NCBI GenBank assembly: GCA_017311185.1
Contig: JAESUZ010001065.1
Span: forward strand, 124,001-188,000
DNA length: 64,000 nt
DNA from: Proteles cristata cristata
Taxonomy: Eukaryota; Chordata; Mammalia; Carnivora; Hyaenidae
Direction: 5' to 3'
Under the pieces are notes generated by a model. That model ran no database searches and was not told the DNA's origin. It saw only the letters and a list, made by a program, of their open reading frames with translations. Shown here piece by piece: positions 1 through 12,275 of this stretch (positions within the stretch are counted from its first letter, which is position 1; every line of letters starts with the position of its first letter). Both the position numbers and the translations under genes were made by a program.

Positions 1-540
1 CAACCGGGTGGAGGATCAGACGCTTATCTATGGGCCTCCCAAGGCTAAAGGTAACTTAAGGGACAGACTAGAATCTGACAAAGAGCCTAACTCTGCGCGG
101 GGGAGGGTGTCCAGCACCCTTCCCATCTTTCGGTATTGGATTAACCGCTGCGTGTCCACCGGACCCAGGAAGGGCGGACATCTTGTCGACCATGTGATCT
201 AGCTCTGACCAATCAGAGCCCCCTGCTCTCCAGCCGCAGGGATTGGTTTGGACGTGCTCACGTGACTCGGGCCGGACCAATCAGAGTCCTTCCTGGCCTC
301 CGCCCCTGGAGCAGGCGGGAACGCGGTGGGTGAGGCTGATGCTGAGCCCCGCCTCCGCCAGCCCCGCGTGGGAGGGTCTCGGAGACGTGACTTCTCCGAG
401 CGCTGCGGGGGCCCTGTGTGCGCCTGGACCCCCACCCCACGCCTGTGAACCCGTGAGCACCCGGTCTCGCTCAGGCTGGCTTGGGGTGGGGGTGGGGGGT
501 TGCAGCTCTGAAAGGCTCCTGACTAACACAGCCTTTTAAG
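1..540. promoter_or_regulatory. GC-rich segment with clustered CCAAT boxes; possible promoter or old repeat
   Basis: GACCAATCAGAG occurs twice, 68 bases apart (about 207 and 275), with an inverted ATTGG at 241 between them, a further TATTGG at 133, a GC box (CTCCGCCCC) near 300 and CpG-rich flanks. This resembles a TATA-less CCAAT/Sp1 promoter. The alternative is an old interspersed repeat, since CCAATCAGAGTC-like strings occur in some. No downstream exon is recognised. Confidence 0.3.
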
Positions 541-689
541 ATAGTGGCTTTTAGAGTGGCATTTTAAGGAAATTACAGCGAATAATTGCCCAAAATAGAA
601 AGAGGACTGCCTGTTAATGGAGGCCACTGAGAAATGATCTCCGTTTTAGAGGTACAGATAAACTTTGGTGTTTATATATTATTTCCCCA

Positions 690-870
690 AACTCACTCCC
701 CCTCCCCTCGCCCTCCCTTCCCCTCTCTCCTTTCCCCCTCGATCCTCCCTACCCCCCGTCTACCTTCCCTCCCTCTCTCTCCCTCCCCTCTTCTTCCCTC
801 TGTCTCCCTCCTTCCCCTCCCCCCTCTTCCTCCGCCCTCACTCCTCTTCCCTCCTCCTTCACCCCCTCCC
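690..870 (+). repeat. Polypyrimidine (CCCTCT-rich) tract
   Basis: About 180 bases almost free of purines, built from CCCTCC/CTCTCC variants. Long open frames on both strands here are composition artefacts. The surrounding 540-2,240 holds no recognisable gene; an A-rich run sits at 1881-1902. Confidence 0.85.
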
Positions 871-2240
871 CGCCCACATACACACACGCAAACATACACG
901 CCCTTCAGAGAGTGTTATGAGATGAAGTCAATTTTCCCAGGTGCTAGGACGTCATTAAGTATTAGAAAGTAGTGATTTACCAAAGGGAACCTTATTTTGG
1001 AAGAGTTAGTGAAACTTCTAAAACAACACCTGGCTCACTTTCTTGGAGCAGTTTTTGAATTGATTGAATCAAGCTGGCTAATTCCAGAAAATTCTAAGCT
1101 CAAGTCATAGACCGTGATTTTAAATACAGAGGAACTATGGGCACCATCTTGTGTGGTGCCGCTGGGGGTCTTAGATGCCAGTCTGGAAAGTTCTGGAGCT
1201 CCTTGATGGGCCACACAGCATGCTTCCTGAGGAAATAGCCCTACCCCAATTCCCCTTGGGGGCGGAGGGGCCTGGATTCACTGATCTCTCCAGCCAGTGT
1301 CTAGCTGAGAGGTCCCTGTACCCCTGCCGGCCACACAGAGCCGCTCCCTGCACCGGCTGGGCCCCAGATCGACCCAGAACAGGCTTTTCATCAGATCCCA
1401 GACCAGCCTTCAGAGAGGCCCCTGCTCCCGAGGCCCCCCGGATGCCGCAAGGTCCAGCCACTGACTGGACATGCACCACGGCCACAGCCCACCAGCTCAC
1501 CATCGGGGTGCCCGGAGCAGCCCCTCGTCTCCCCACCCTCCCGCTCCCCGGGCCACCACAGAGGGATGAAGCTCTGAGAACGTGGCACCGCCGGCCCAGG
1601 AGTCACAAGACCCCATAATCGAGGATGGTTCTGACACAGGGATTGTGGGGCCTTGGACAAGTCGCCGAGCTTCCCTGGGCCGCGGCTTCCCTGTGTGTAA
1701 GTGGACAGATTGGACTAGGTCAGTGGTTTCCAACTGTCTGCGGCCCAAGCCTCAGGTGGGGCGGGATGCCCGGGGGGGTGGGTGGGCAGGGGGGGGCACA
1801 GCTGCCAGTGCCTCCCCCCGCCCCCCACAGCCAGGTGGTCCCAGCTCTATCCGAATCCCTGGGCAGTGGGCTCCTTGGCAAAAAAAAAAAAAGAAAAAAA
1901 AGAGTGTGAAATCTACTTCAAAGGCCTTTCCAGTTCAGAGATGCAGTGAACGGGGAACCCAATGACTAATCCACAGATGCGTCGGAAAGACAAGGATAAA
2001 TCTGGAGAGAATCGGTGGCCATTGGGGGGAACATCCCCATACCTCCCTTTAGCCATGAAACACTGACTGCCTTATAACGGAGAAGCAGAGACATGGTACC
2101 TTCCTCACCCCATCAATAGGTGCTCAGTACGTATTGCTAAGTGAATAAAATATGAAACGAGAAGATGGTTGGACTTAAAGTTTAATTTTACATTTCAAAC
2201 AAAATTCTTTAGTTTTTTTTAAAAAAATATGCATCTATTA

Positions 2241-2471
2241 GGGGCGCCTGGGTGGCTTAGTCGGTTAAGCGTCCGACTTTCGCTTAGGTCATGATCTCGC
2301 GGTTCGTGGGTTCGAGCCCCGCATCGGGCTCTGTGCTGACTGCCAGCTCAGAGCCTGGAGCCTGTTTCAGTCTGTGACCCCCTCTCTCTCTGACCCTCCC
2401 CTGCTCACGCTGTCTCTCTCTCTCTCTCTCCTAAAAATAAATAAAACATTAAAAAAAAAATTAAAAAAAAA
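2241..2471 (+). mobile_element. Felid CAN-SINE with target-site duplication
   Basis: Full tRNA-derived head (GGGGCGCCTGGGTGGCTTAG), B-box region GGTTCGTGGGTTCGAGCCCC, CT-rich middle and AATAAA/A tail. Flanks AAATATGCATCTATTA and AAATATGCGTCTATTA form a near-perfect target-site duplication. Confidence 0.95.
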
Positions 2472-2484
2472 TATGCGTCTATTA

Positions 2485-3940
2485 AAGATCCCTCTTTGAA
2501 GTCATTTCTCCCCTATAATAGAAGGTTCATACTAGCTGGAAGGGGGAAATATTATTTTTGGTTTTCTATTTATTAACATAGAATTTTCTTTAAAGCATAT
2601 TGTGAACATTTTTATAATCCTCTCAACATTTCAAGGATTAGAAAATGAGAGAAAGGTCAACAAAGCAGAGTAAAATCCATAATGCTCTGATTGTTTTGAA
2701 TTCCAGATGCTGGAAGAGAAATATTTCCACATCCACATTTTTAGAAGGACTCACTGTTGCCCATTGTGAGTTGGCTTTAACTCTTCCTGAGCCATTCGAC
2801 CACTTTAGCAAAAAGCATGTAACTTCGAAGCTGTAGGCACGAAACGTCCACACCGCAGGTGATTAATACCATCCACAATATTAAGCAGTCAACATCCCCG
2901 TGGAGCTGCAGAGAACCCTTTGCATTTGATGCTTGGGCCCCTTTCCAAGCCAGCCAGAGCACGAGCTGTAGCCTCTGCATTCCCAGACCCCACCCAGGGT
3001 CACATTTGTTCACAATGTAAGCACATCTGAGGCCTCCAGACACCGTGACGTACCCGATGGGGCCATGCCTGGCAGCTCCTGGAAGGTGGCCAACGTCGGA
3101 TTCCACCCTGATTCCTGATCTGTGACCTTTCAAGCTCAGGTCTCTTTGAGGTCCCTGTTTTCCTCTTCTCGCCCGCCAGGTTGTGGCTGGGAGGCTGATG
3201 GTGACAGCGGGGACAAAGGTGGCCCAAATATGTATAAAAGTAATTAGGAGCTAGTGTGTATGTTGTCCACCTGCTGCAGGGCATTCCACCTGTGTCTAGA
3301 ATTTCTATTTCAGCCGTCTGGGCGTCCTTCGCTCAGTAAGCCAGTCAGGAAATCAGTGAGTCGTACGTTTGCTGGAAGCCCCAGGTACTGTGCTAAGGCT
3401 GCACGATGAATAGACTCTGTTTTGGCTCTCAAGGACTTTATTGTCTAACGTGGGGCAAAGACAAATAAGTATCAACAGCACAAAAATGCTGCAGCCACAC
3501 TACAAACAGTCCGCTCTGGAAGCAAGAGGAAGAAGCAATCACTTGTTGCGTTTTTTTTGACATCTCACGTTAATGGTGTTTTTATTTGAAAATCCCCCCG
3601 CCCCCCCGTTACATTGTGGTTTTAAAAGATCTGCTTTAAAAAATGATCAGCATGTACCGTGGGATCCCTACCATGTGTAAAAGTGGAATTGTGAAAACAA
3701 CACCCCAGAGAGAGGGATGGGCAAACGGAAGTACTCAGCTTCAGTTGCGAGGTCTCATGGTCTTCACGGGAAGTGGCTCGGTGTTAGGTGTTACCTACCA
3801 TAGACAGTGGCGCCTTTCAGATGCAACAGAGCATCACATGAAAAACAGAGGAGCGGCTGAGTATGAAAACAATGCAGAACAGCTAGTAAGTGTTCAAGGT
3901 GACAATGTCCAATGTGGAGCTGAAATGAAGTACTGAAAAT
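2485..3940. other. AT-rich intergenic DNA without recognisable gene
   Basis: Unique-looking sequence. 3,330-3,480 resembles an ancient interspersed repeat (tactgtgctaaggctgcacg...ctcaaggactttattgtc), class uncertain. No coding exon or RNA gene recognised. Confidence 0.4.
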
Positions 3941-3949
3941 ACTCCATTT

Positions 3950-5965
3950 CAAATGCATGTTGTATATGTTATAACCACCACGACAGTAAAAATTCTCGAT
4001 GCCCAGTTGATTAAAATGTGGGATGAAAAAATGGAAAAAGAAACAAGATGATCGAAGTAAAGCCGACCACACCCTGAATCATCTCAAATACAAATGGGCT
4101 AAGCACTCCAGTTAAAAGGCAGAGATGATCAAGGGGGACCAAAAAACAGAGCATAAATGGATGTTTTCTGTAAGAAACCTGTTTCAAATATAGTGACACA
4201 GACTGATGAAAGGTAAAGGAATGGGAGAAGATATACGTGCATGTACATTAGAGATGCTGGACTGGCCAGGTAAATGTCCGACAGACAGGACAGGCTTCAG
4301 AACAAGGAAAATCACCTGGGATGAAGGGGAAGATTTCAGAATTGTAAGTAAGTTCATCATGAGGATAGAACAGTCCTAAATGTGTACACACCTGATGACC
4401 AAGCTTCAAAAATGCATGAAGGAAAAGCTGAGAGACCCAAAAGGAAGAACAGAGAAATCAACAATTTTGGTTGGAGATTTCAGCATTCCTCTCTCAGGAA
4501 TCGACTGGGCGGGCAGACAAAATTAGTAACAGTATCGCCTTTGCTCAGGAACATAGCGTCAGCCCACAGGCCTGATTTACAGTTGTGGATTCTCCACGGA
4601 CAACTGCAGAGTACCTTCTTGCCAAGTGCATGGGGACATTGGCCAAGGGAGACCGTGTGCCAGGCCATAAACCAAGTCGCAATAAATGTCAACTGGTTCA
4701 AATTATGTAATGTCTGTTCTTGGACCATAAAAGAATTAAACTAGAAATCAGCTAGCAGCAAAGTATGTGGGAAATCTCCCGAATATTTGGAAATTAAATA
4801 ACACACTTTTTGACAACCCATGGGCCAAGAAGAAATCGCAAAGGAAATGAGAAAATATTGTGAACTGAATGAAATTGAAATCACAACATATCAAAATTGG
4901 TGGGATGCCATATAGTAGTGCTTAAAAGGATGTTTATAGCTTGTGATACTCAGGTAAGAAAAGAATTAAGGCCTCAAATCAATGATCTCATTTCGCAAGT
5001 TCAGAAACGAAAAAGACAGCAGTGAATCAAGTCCAAATTAAGAAGGAAGGAAATCATAAGTGGAAATCAGTGAAATGGAAAATAGAAAAAGAACAGAAAA
5101 TTCAATGCAAGCGAAACTAAGTTCTTTGAAGAGATCGATGTGCCTGATAATCTAGCCAGAAAAATCAGAAATTAAAAGAAAGTAAAGACGTACATCAATA
5201 CTAGAAATTATAAAGAGGACATGACTATATATACTATAAAAATTTTTAAATACCAAAGGAATATTATGAGCAACTTATGCCAATACATTTGACAAGTTAT
5301 TCGAAATCAACAAGTATCTTGAACCATGCAAATTATCCCAAAACTCACTCAAGAACAAATAATAAGCTGAATATCCCTATATCTATTAAAGACATTGACT
5401 TTGTACTTAAGAACATTCCACAAAGAAAAGTGATGGCTTCATTGGAGAATGTTACTAAACATTTTAGGAAGAAATAATTTTGAACCTATATAAATTCATC
5501 CCCCAAATCCTGGCAGCCTCTTTTTGCAGAAATTGACCAGCTGATTATAAAGCTTTGGAAGGCAATGAACAGGATCAGGGCACAGTCACACTTTTTTGGA
5601 AAATGAATGCAATTAGAGGATGTATGACACTTGATTTTAAGACTCCCTAGGAAGCTGCTAGGAGCCAGACATCGTAGTCTGATGTCAAGACAGACACATC
5701 GGTTCACGGAACAGAAGGGAGAATCAGGCATTGCCTCACACATACAGCCAATCCGTTTCCCACAATGATCCCAACACAGGGAATTCCATGGGCGGCGGGA
5801 TAGTCTTTCCAGCAGGCAGCGTTAGAACAACAGGACGCCCACGTGGGGGGAAAAATGAACCGCACACCTCACCTCACGTCATACTCATTGGGTGTAGACT
5901 TAAACTGGGTGCATTGTTGGCTAGGTGAATTATACCTCAATAAAGTCAAACTTTTAAAGAGCTGT
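3950..5965 (+). mobile_element. Degraded LINE-1 (ORF2 remnants to 3' end)
   Basis: Fragments typical of L1 ORF2 appear in order, such as the text around 4,380-4,560 and 4,810-4,940 (GAAATTGAAATCACAACATA, AAATTGGTGGGATGCCATAT), ending near 5,920-5,950 with GTGAATTATACCTCAATAAA, a common L1 3' ending. Frames are broken by many stops and indels. Confidence 0.8.
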
Positions 5966-6008
5966 TAATTTTAACTGACTGTGCCAGGGTCAAAAAACAG
6001 AAGCTTTA

Positions 6009-6212
6009 GGGAGCCTCCATGGCTCAGTCGGTTGAGTGTCCGGCTTCGGCTCAGGTCATGATCTCACAGTCTATGAGTTCGAGCCCTGTGTCAGGCTTTG
6101 TGCTGGCAGCTGGGAGCCTGGAGCCTGCTTCAGATTCTCTCTCTCTCTCCCTCTCTCTCTCTCTCCCTCCCTCTCTCTCTCTCTCAAGAATAAACGAAAC
6201 ATTACAAAAATA
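6009..6212 (+). mobile_element. Felid CAN-SINE
   Basis: Head GGGAGCCTCCATGGCTCAGT is slightly diverged, followed by ATGATCTCACAG, GAGTTCGAGCCC and a long CT run (6138-6184), then an A-rich tail. Confidence 0.9.
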
Positions 6213-6389
6213 GAGTCTTTAGTTCTATTATAATATTCTATTATCTCTCTCAAAGAATAAACATTAAAAATGTAGAATCTATTATAATGTTCTCTTATAA
6301 TGATCATCTGTGAGCAAATAAATGTTGAGACACAGATATTTACCTGGCAGAAACCCATCTAATTTTTTACTTGACAAAAGAGGATAGAT

Positions 6390-7110
6390 AAATGTCTAAA
6401 AAGCACCCCCAAAAATGTTCAACATCATTAGTAATCAGGAAAATCCAAATAAATCACAAGATATTATTGCACACCCACCGGAGTGGCTAAGATGAAAAAG
6501 AACGTCAACACCAGATGTTGGTAAAGACCTGGTACATTCGGAGTCTCGTTCGCTGGAGGGGAGGGGAATGGCGGTGCAACCACTCTGGAGAAATGTCTGG
6601 CAATGTCTTATAAAACTGAACACGCACCCACCCCATGGGCCAGCCTTCCACTGGTGCTTACCCAAGGGAAGTCAAAAGCATCAGCAGGATTACACGACAA
6701 ATAGCTTTCTCCACACCAACCAAACACTGGAATCGGCATGGGAGACTATCATCAGGAGAATGACAAGCCATGGCATATGCCTACAATGGAGTGCCGTTCT
6801 TTGGTGGAAAGGCCAGTGCTGCTACCACACAGGACAGTGTGACTCTCAAGACGTTCAGAGCGAATGAACCCTCACAAGAATATGTAGCGTGTAAGTCCAA
6901 TACATGGAAGTCTAGAACTGGTAACACTGACCTCTATAGTGACCACAACTCAGAACTGTGGTTACCCTGGTGGGGTCACAGGACCCGGGAAAGGCCATGG
7001 GAACCGTCTCTATCTTGATAGAAGTTTGTAGGAGACTTAAATTTTATACATTTTGCTGTTGGTAAGTTTACCTCCAAAAAACCCCCACGAATAATAAACA
7101 CTAATTAGTG
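6390..7110 (+). mobile_element. Old LINE-1 3' fragment
   Basis: Contains L1-like strings: CATCATTAGTAATCAGGAAA, CAACCACTCTGGAGAAATGT, and a 3' part with GTTGGTAAGTTTACCTCCAA. Separate from the L1 at 3.9-6.0 kb, which has its own 3' end. Confidence 0.7.
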
Positions 7111-7175
7111 ATGCGCACGCTGGAGCATTGAAAGGGTGAAATGTGCTCCTGTCTACAACTTAAAAAATGCATCTA

Positions 7176-7387
7176 GGGGCGCCTGGGGGGCTCAGTCTGG
7201 TAAGCGTCAGACTTCGGCTCAGGTCATGATCTCACGGTTCGTGGGTTCGAGCTCCGCGTCGGGCTCTGTACTGACAGCTCAGAGCCTGGAGCCTGCTTCG
7301 GATTCTCTGTCTCCCTCTCTCTCTGCCCCTCCCCCACTCGTGCTCTGTCTCAAAAATAAATAAAACAACAACAACAACAAAGAAAAA
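7176..7387 (+). mobile_element. Felid CAN-SINE
   Basis: Intact head GGGGCGCCTGGGGGGCTCAG, B box GGTTCGTGGGTTCGAGCTCC, AATAAATAAAACAACAACAA tail. Following unique DNA (7,400-8,530) shows no gene. Confidence 0.95.
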
Positions 7388-8594
7388 AACTTATTTAAAA
7401 GCCTCCTGAGTACCGTGACCCTGTTTACACAGCATCCCTCTCCCTAGAGTTTTTGCTCTGCCTGTGTTGAAACACATTCGGTACATAAGCCCACCGCCGG
7501 GCTGAGCTGTTATGAATTACATTATTATCCTAAGGAGCCATTCTTGTCCCTGCTCTGTGTGTCTGCACCTAATCTCTGCCTCGGCCGACATCAGCCACCT
7601 GTGCCTTTGCTCGTCCTTCGGGTTTTCAGCCTTTCTCCGTCTCCCGGGATGAGGAGTGCCTCCTAGACAGGGCACAGAACGGGGCTTCTCATTGTTAAGT
7701 TCGTCCCGTTTACATATAGGACCTGATGTGCACATGCCTTTACTTCCCTCGGATTTCTGTAGATTACACTTTCTCTTTTTGCAATAAGGCGCCACAGCCA
7801 CACACAGCTTCCGGGTAATTCCTCCTGCAGCTCTGTGCACTCTGCTTCCCAGAGCCAATGCCGCCGACCCCGGGGGCTCCCCGCTCCTGCGCACCAGCCT
7901 CCCTGCCCCGTCCACTTGAGAGACCCTCCCTTGGCCAGGATGCTCTCTCCATCCCTCCTACGCCACTGCTTTCCCATCCCTCCCGCATGTCCCGTGTGTG
8001 CCCTCATCACAGAGACTTCACGCTCCTGTCCTCCTTCCTCTTGCTCACAGCACTTAGACCACCGGCTTTTGCACGGGGGAGGGGGGGGGGGCTGGAGGGG
8101 CACAGAGAATCATAAGCAGGCTCATTTGCTCATTTATTATGCTAAGCTACTTAAGGGCAAGGATTACTATGAAAATCTGAATTGTTCATTGAAGAGATAC
8201 TCGAGGGATGACTGCTCTAAGATAAAAGCATGACCAACATGAAGATCACTTCCGTCCTCAGAATTCACCATCTACTGGAAAGAGTCAGATATTAATCAAA
8301 TCACACAAATATTTTAGAAAATAGAATTGTTTTCAGTTAACACCTGTTCTCTTCATAGGCTTGCAACAAAGGATCCAGTTGTTCTGGAATATGTACCAAT
8401 GGGAAAAGTTTAATCATCAGACATTAGGTGCATGGGCTCTGTCTGCAGGGATCCAGTCTGAGGACATTTCTTATGCCTTGATATATTGGAGGGCCCTGCC
8501 CCAAAGCTCTCTGACACTCGCCTTCAAAATCTGTATGTATGATCTCATGACCATGAGATCATGACCTGAGCCAAAATCGAGGGTCAGATGCTCA

Positions 8595-8800
8595 GGGGCA
8601 CCTGGGTGACTCAGTTGGTTAAGCGTCTGACTCCTAACTTTGGCTCAGGTCACGATCTCACGGTTCATGAGTTCAGGCCCTGCATCAGGCTCTGTGCTGA
8701 CAATGTGGAGCCTGCTTGGGCTTCACTCTGTCTTTCTTTGTCTTTCTCCCTCTCACTCTTTCTCTCTCAAAACTTAAAAAAAAAATGTTTAAAGAAAAAA
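8595..8800 (+). mobile_element. Felid CAN-SINE, first of a duplicated pair
   Basis: Head GGGGCACCTGGGTGACTCAG, tail AAAACTTAAAAAAAAAATG. It sits inside an antisense SINE fragment (GATCATGACCTGAGCCAAAA at about 8,557). Confidence 0.9.
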
Positions 8801-8869
8801 AGAACCTGTATTTATGATCTACTTATGATGAGATCATGACCTGAGCCAAAATCAAGAGCCAGACGCTCA

Positions 8870-9080
8870 GGGGCACCTGGGTGGCTCAGTCCATTAAGCA
8901 TCCAACTCTTGATCTTGGCTCAGTCCATGATCTCACAGTTTGTGGGATGAAATCCCATGTTGGGCTCTGTGCTGAAAGCGTGGATCCTGCTTGGTATTCT
9001 CTCTCTCATCACCCCATCTTCCCCCCCCCCCCGCCCCCGTGCTCTCTCTCTCTCTCAAAATAAATAACATTTTTTAAAAA
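8870..9080 (+). mobile_element. Felid CAN-SINE, second of a duplicated pair
   Basis: Head GGGGCACCTGGGTGGCTCAG, CT/C-rich middle, AAATAACATTTTTTAAAAA tail. Preceded by another copy of the same antisense SINE fragment and followed (9,081-9,120) by the remaining end of that antisense SINE. Confidence 0.9.
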
Positions 9081-9569
9081 GGAGTCAAGACGCTCAATCA
9101 ACAGAGCTAACAGGTGCCCTCCATCACTGTTGTTTTTTAAACCAGAAGCCTTGCAGTGCATTTTACAAGCATGTCAGCTCTAATCACCATTTCCATTTTC
9201 ACTGCATCATTTTCCACATAAGAGCAAAACCAGAAGCTATCCTTATTCAGAGAAAATCCAAGACCATGTCTTTATATCGCTGCTTGCGTTATTAAAACAA
9301 GGTAGTCCATGGGTTAAATACATTGAGGTCGATGAGTAAATCCAATTTCCCATAATGAACAAAACGTGAAGACACAGAATTTCTCAGCACAAATAAGTAC
9401 AATAGTCAGAGTCTCCAGACTAAGAATTACGGAAAATAAACCATCAGAGTTTGAGGAGAACCTCACAGGGAAGCTTCTAGCGATTCAGTTTATTACTCAA
9501 TATAATACAGTGAGACACAGACTAAATGTCAGTTTTGACTTTAAGTACTGTCCCAAGGAACTGACTTTT

Positions 9570-9789
9570 TACATTTTTTAATGTTTTTAGTTATTCTTCA
9601 GAGAGAGAGAGACAGAGTGTGAGCAGAGGAGGGGCAGAGAGAGAGAGGGAGACACAGAATTCGAAGCAGCTCCAGGCTCTGAGCTGGCAGTCAGCATAGG
9701 GCCCGACACGGGGCTCGAATCCACCAACCGCAAGATCGTAACCTGAGCCGAAGTCGGATGCTCAACCGACTGAGCCCCCCAGGTGCCCC
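9570..9789 (-). mobile_element. Felid CAN-SINE (antisense)
   Basis: Reads as reverse complement: GA-rich tract, GGGGCTCGAATCCACCAACC, CTCAACCGACTGAGCCCCCC, ending GGTGCCCCT. Similar flanks AAGGAACTGACTTTT and AAAGAACTGAAGTTC suggest a target duplication. Confidence 0.92.
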
Positions 9790-11354
9790 TCAAAGAACTG
9801 AAGTTCTTTTTGTTCTCAGAGTGTGAGCTTGTCTACACAGCATCAGTTGGGGTCCACCCCAGGACACCCTCAAACACACGTGTGTCCACCAGCCCTTCAC
9901 CTGAAGGTTGTCATTTGAATATCATTGCAACACGTGGCCTTTACTTCCACCTAAAATTCTGTGCAAACACCCAACCAAGAGCTAGGGAGTCAGATTAGTC
10001 CATTTCTCCCCCCTCCCTCTGGTCACAGATCCCTGACTTTGGAGGCCGCTTGTGACCACTGACCACCACGTGCAGGCTTAGGGGACTGTCAGCCAAGGAG
10101 CTCCTCCCGTATGGCCAAGGGTGGGGTTGAACACAAGCCCGGTCAATGGAACTTTCCCACCTGGGCCCCCGATTGTGGTGACATAAGGTGGGGGCAACTC
10201 CTCCCAGGGGCAGTTACCCGGACCCCTGGAGCTGCCTGGAACCGCCCTTTCTGACTTTGTTGTTTGTCTCTTCTACCGACTTGTGAGTCCCCCTAACCTG
10301 CCCTCCTGTCCAGATCCATCTGTTACTTGCAGCCAAGGACACCTGACTCACTTGGCCGCTGGCTGGCTCCATGCTAGTCCCCAGAGACCCACCAAGCTCG
10401 GGAGCCCCCCAGGCGGGTCTGCGGGTGGGTGGCTAGGTCTTCTTGGCAGGTAGGAGATGGTTTTAGAAGCCAAGGACCGGAACATCGGGAGCACGGCCAC
10501 CAGGGGGGAGGGAGGGCAGGCGAGGGCGGGGAGAGCCCGGGTCCCAGCGACACGGCGGAGACTAGAGCCGGGCGAGGTGCGGGGCGGTGGGGCACAGTGC
10601 GACCAGGCCTCTCCGGAGGGCTTCTCACAGCTGCACGTGAACCTGATCTCAAAATCAAACATGATTAAGACGGCAGGGAGGCACCAGGCCCCAATCATTA
10701 ACCGCTCCTCACACGGCCAGGCCCCTTGCTCTGAGCCCAGGGCCTGGCCCCCTGCCACACGGGGAAGCGGGCCCCCCCACTGCTCCCTGCCTCGTCTCCA
10801 CCCCTGCACCGGGCACCACGCTCTCCCCGCTGAGTCCGCATGTCTCCGCTCTCCCCGCCCTCACCCCTGTTCTCTCCCTTTAGGAGCCGGCGGCACCCCC
10901 ACCCTGCTGATGAGGTTCACCCAGGAATTGCCCCCCGCCCCCACGTCTGCAGCACCCACCTCTCCCACTGAGGGGAGACAGGCCCCTCCTTCCAACCAGC
11001 AGCCTTTTCAGCCACCCGTTTGCCTGCCTTCCACTCCCTGGAAACGGCGCCCTCTTTGCCTCATGTTGTGCTCACTCCTGCCCACCTGCACCTGCTGTCG
11101 GGCTCAGGCCATTAGCCCTCTCCTCGCCCCGCACCTCCGTCCCTCCTTCCTCCGCCCCTCCTCACCCCGTTCTCCTGCAGAACGTGACCGGGAAAGAACG
11201 AAGCCTTCCTGGAGACGTTGTCGGAGGGAGGGAATTATAGCAGCACGGATTTAAATCATTGGAAGATGTTACGTTTGAAAGTGTTTGTGCAAACAGGAGC
11301 AGCCTGTGCAACGAGGGGCTGCACATCCCTGGTGTGGATACCAGGGGCGCTCTG
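9790..11354. other. GC-rich intergenic DNA without recognisable gene
   Basis: No exon, RNA gene or named repeat recognised. A long open frame at 10,457-11,254 (+) has the composition of GC-rich noncoding DNA and no domain I recognise. Confidence 0.4.
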
Positions 11355-11756
11355 TGTGCCCTTGTGTGTCTTGTGTGTGAGTGTGCATGTGCCCGTATGT
11401 GTGCATGTGCCCCTGTGTGTGCATGTGCCCCTGTGTGTGTGTGCATGTGCCCGCATGTGAGTGTGCATGTGTCCCTGTGTGTGTGTGTGCATGTTCCCGT
11501 GTGTGTGAATGTGCATGTGCCCCTATGTGTGAGTGTGCATGTGCCCCTGTGTGTGCATGTTCCTATGTGTGTGAGTGTGCATGTGCCCATTTGTGTGCAT
11601 GTGTGCCCCTGTGTGAGTGTGTATGTGCCCCTATGTGAGTGTGCATGTTCCCGTGTGTGTGAGTGTGCATGTGCCCCTGTATGCGTGCATGTGCCCGTGT
11701 GTGAGTGCATGTGCCCCTGTGTGTGTGCATGTGTGTGTCACCATGTGTATCTGTGT
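11355..11756 (+). repeat. GT-rich minisatellite, unit about GTGTGCATGTGCCCCT
   Basis: Roughly 400 bases of imperfect 14-18-base units alternating GTGTG(A)GTGTGCATGT with GCCCCTGT. Mostly alternating purine-pyrimidine. It opens long Cys/Val-rich (+) and His/Thr-rich (-) frames that are not genes. Confidence 0.92.
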
Positions 11757-12275
11757 GTAAGCAGCTGGGGTAAAATAAAGGAACCACGCAGGTAGCCTTT
11801 GCCCCTGTGCCGTGTCAGCACCGTGAGGCCCACCACCCACCACCTCTCTGACTGGGGGCAATTCTATGACCACAAAGTCATGGAAAACTCTGGGGACGCT
11901 CCCAGCGGGAGCCGCTCCAAGCACCCTTCCGGCGCCTCCCGTGCTGTCCTGGAATCCTGCGGCTCCCGTGGCCACAGTAACCCTGCGATGCCCAGGAGAC
12001 GCTGACGGAGTCCGGGTAGAGCCCACAGCCCTGGGGGAGAGCTGGTGCCGAGCCCCGGGCTCCGGCTGCCCCGCCCACGGCTGCCCCGTCCTTCTGTGGC
12101 CACGTCTCCCTGCCTTCTGGTGGCTTCCGCCCACTCCAGACTCCAGTAGAGGGCGGGGCCGGGCAGGAGGAGGCAAGGAGCCCCTCGCAGGGGAGGCCAG
12201 AGGGCTGGACAGGTGCCCCTGTGGCAGCTCAGCAGCCTCAGGCCAGGTGAGGAATTTGCAGCCGGCACCAAGTAT

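Noticed and set aside
2241..2350. tRNA-like A and B boxes at many SINE heads
   Set aside because: They are parts of tRNA-derived SINEs with tails and target duplications, not tRNA genes.
3950..5965. Intact L1 reverse transcriptase gene
   Set aside because: Only short fragments remain, with many stops and indels.
10457..11254. 265-codon plus frame
   Set aside because: GC-rich, Pro/Arg-rich, no domain and no splice or conservation signal I can recognise.
11162..11795. Cys/Val-rich plus frame and His/Thr-rich minus frame
   Set aside because: Both come from the GT minisatellite; open on both strands.
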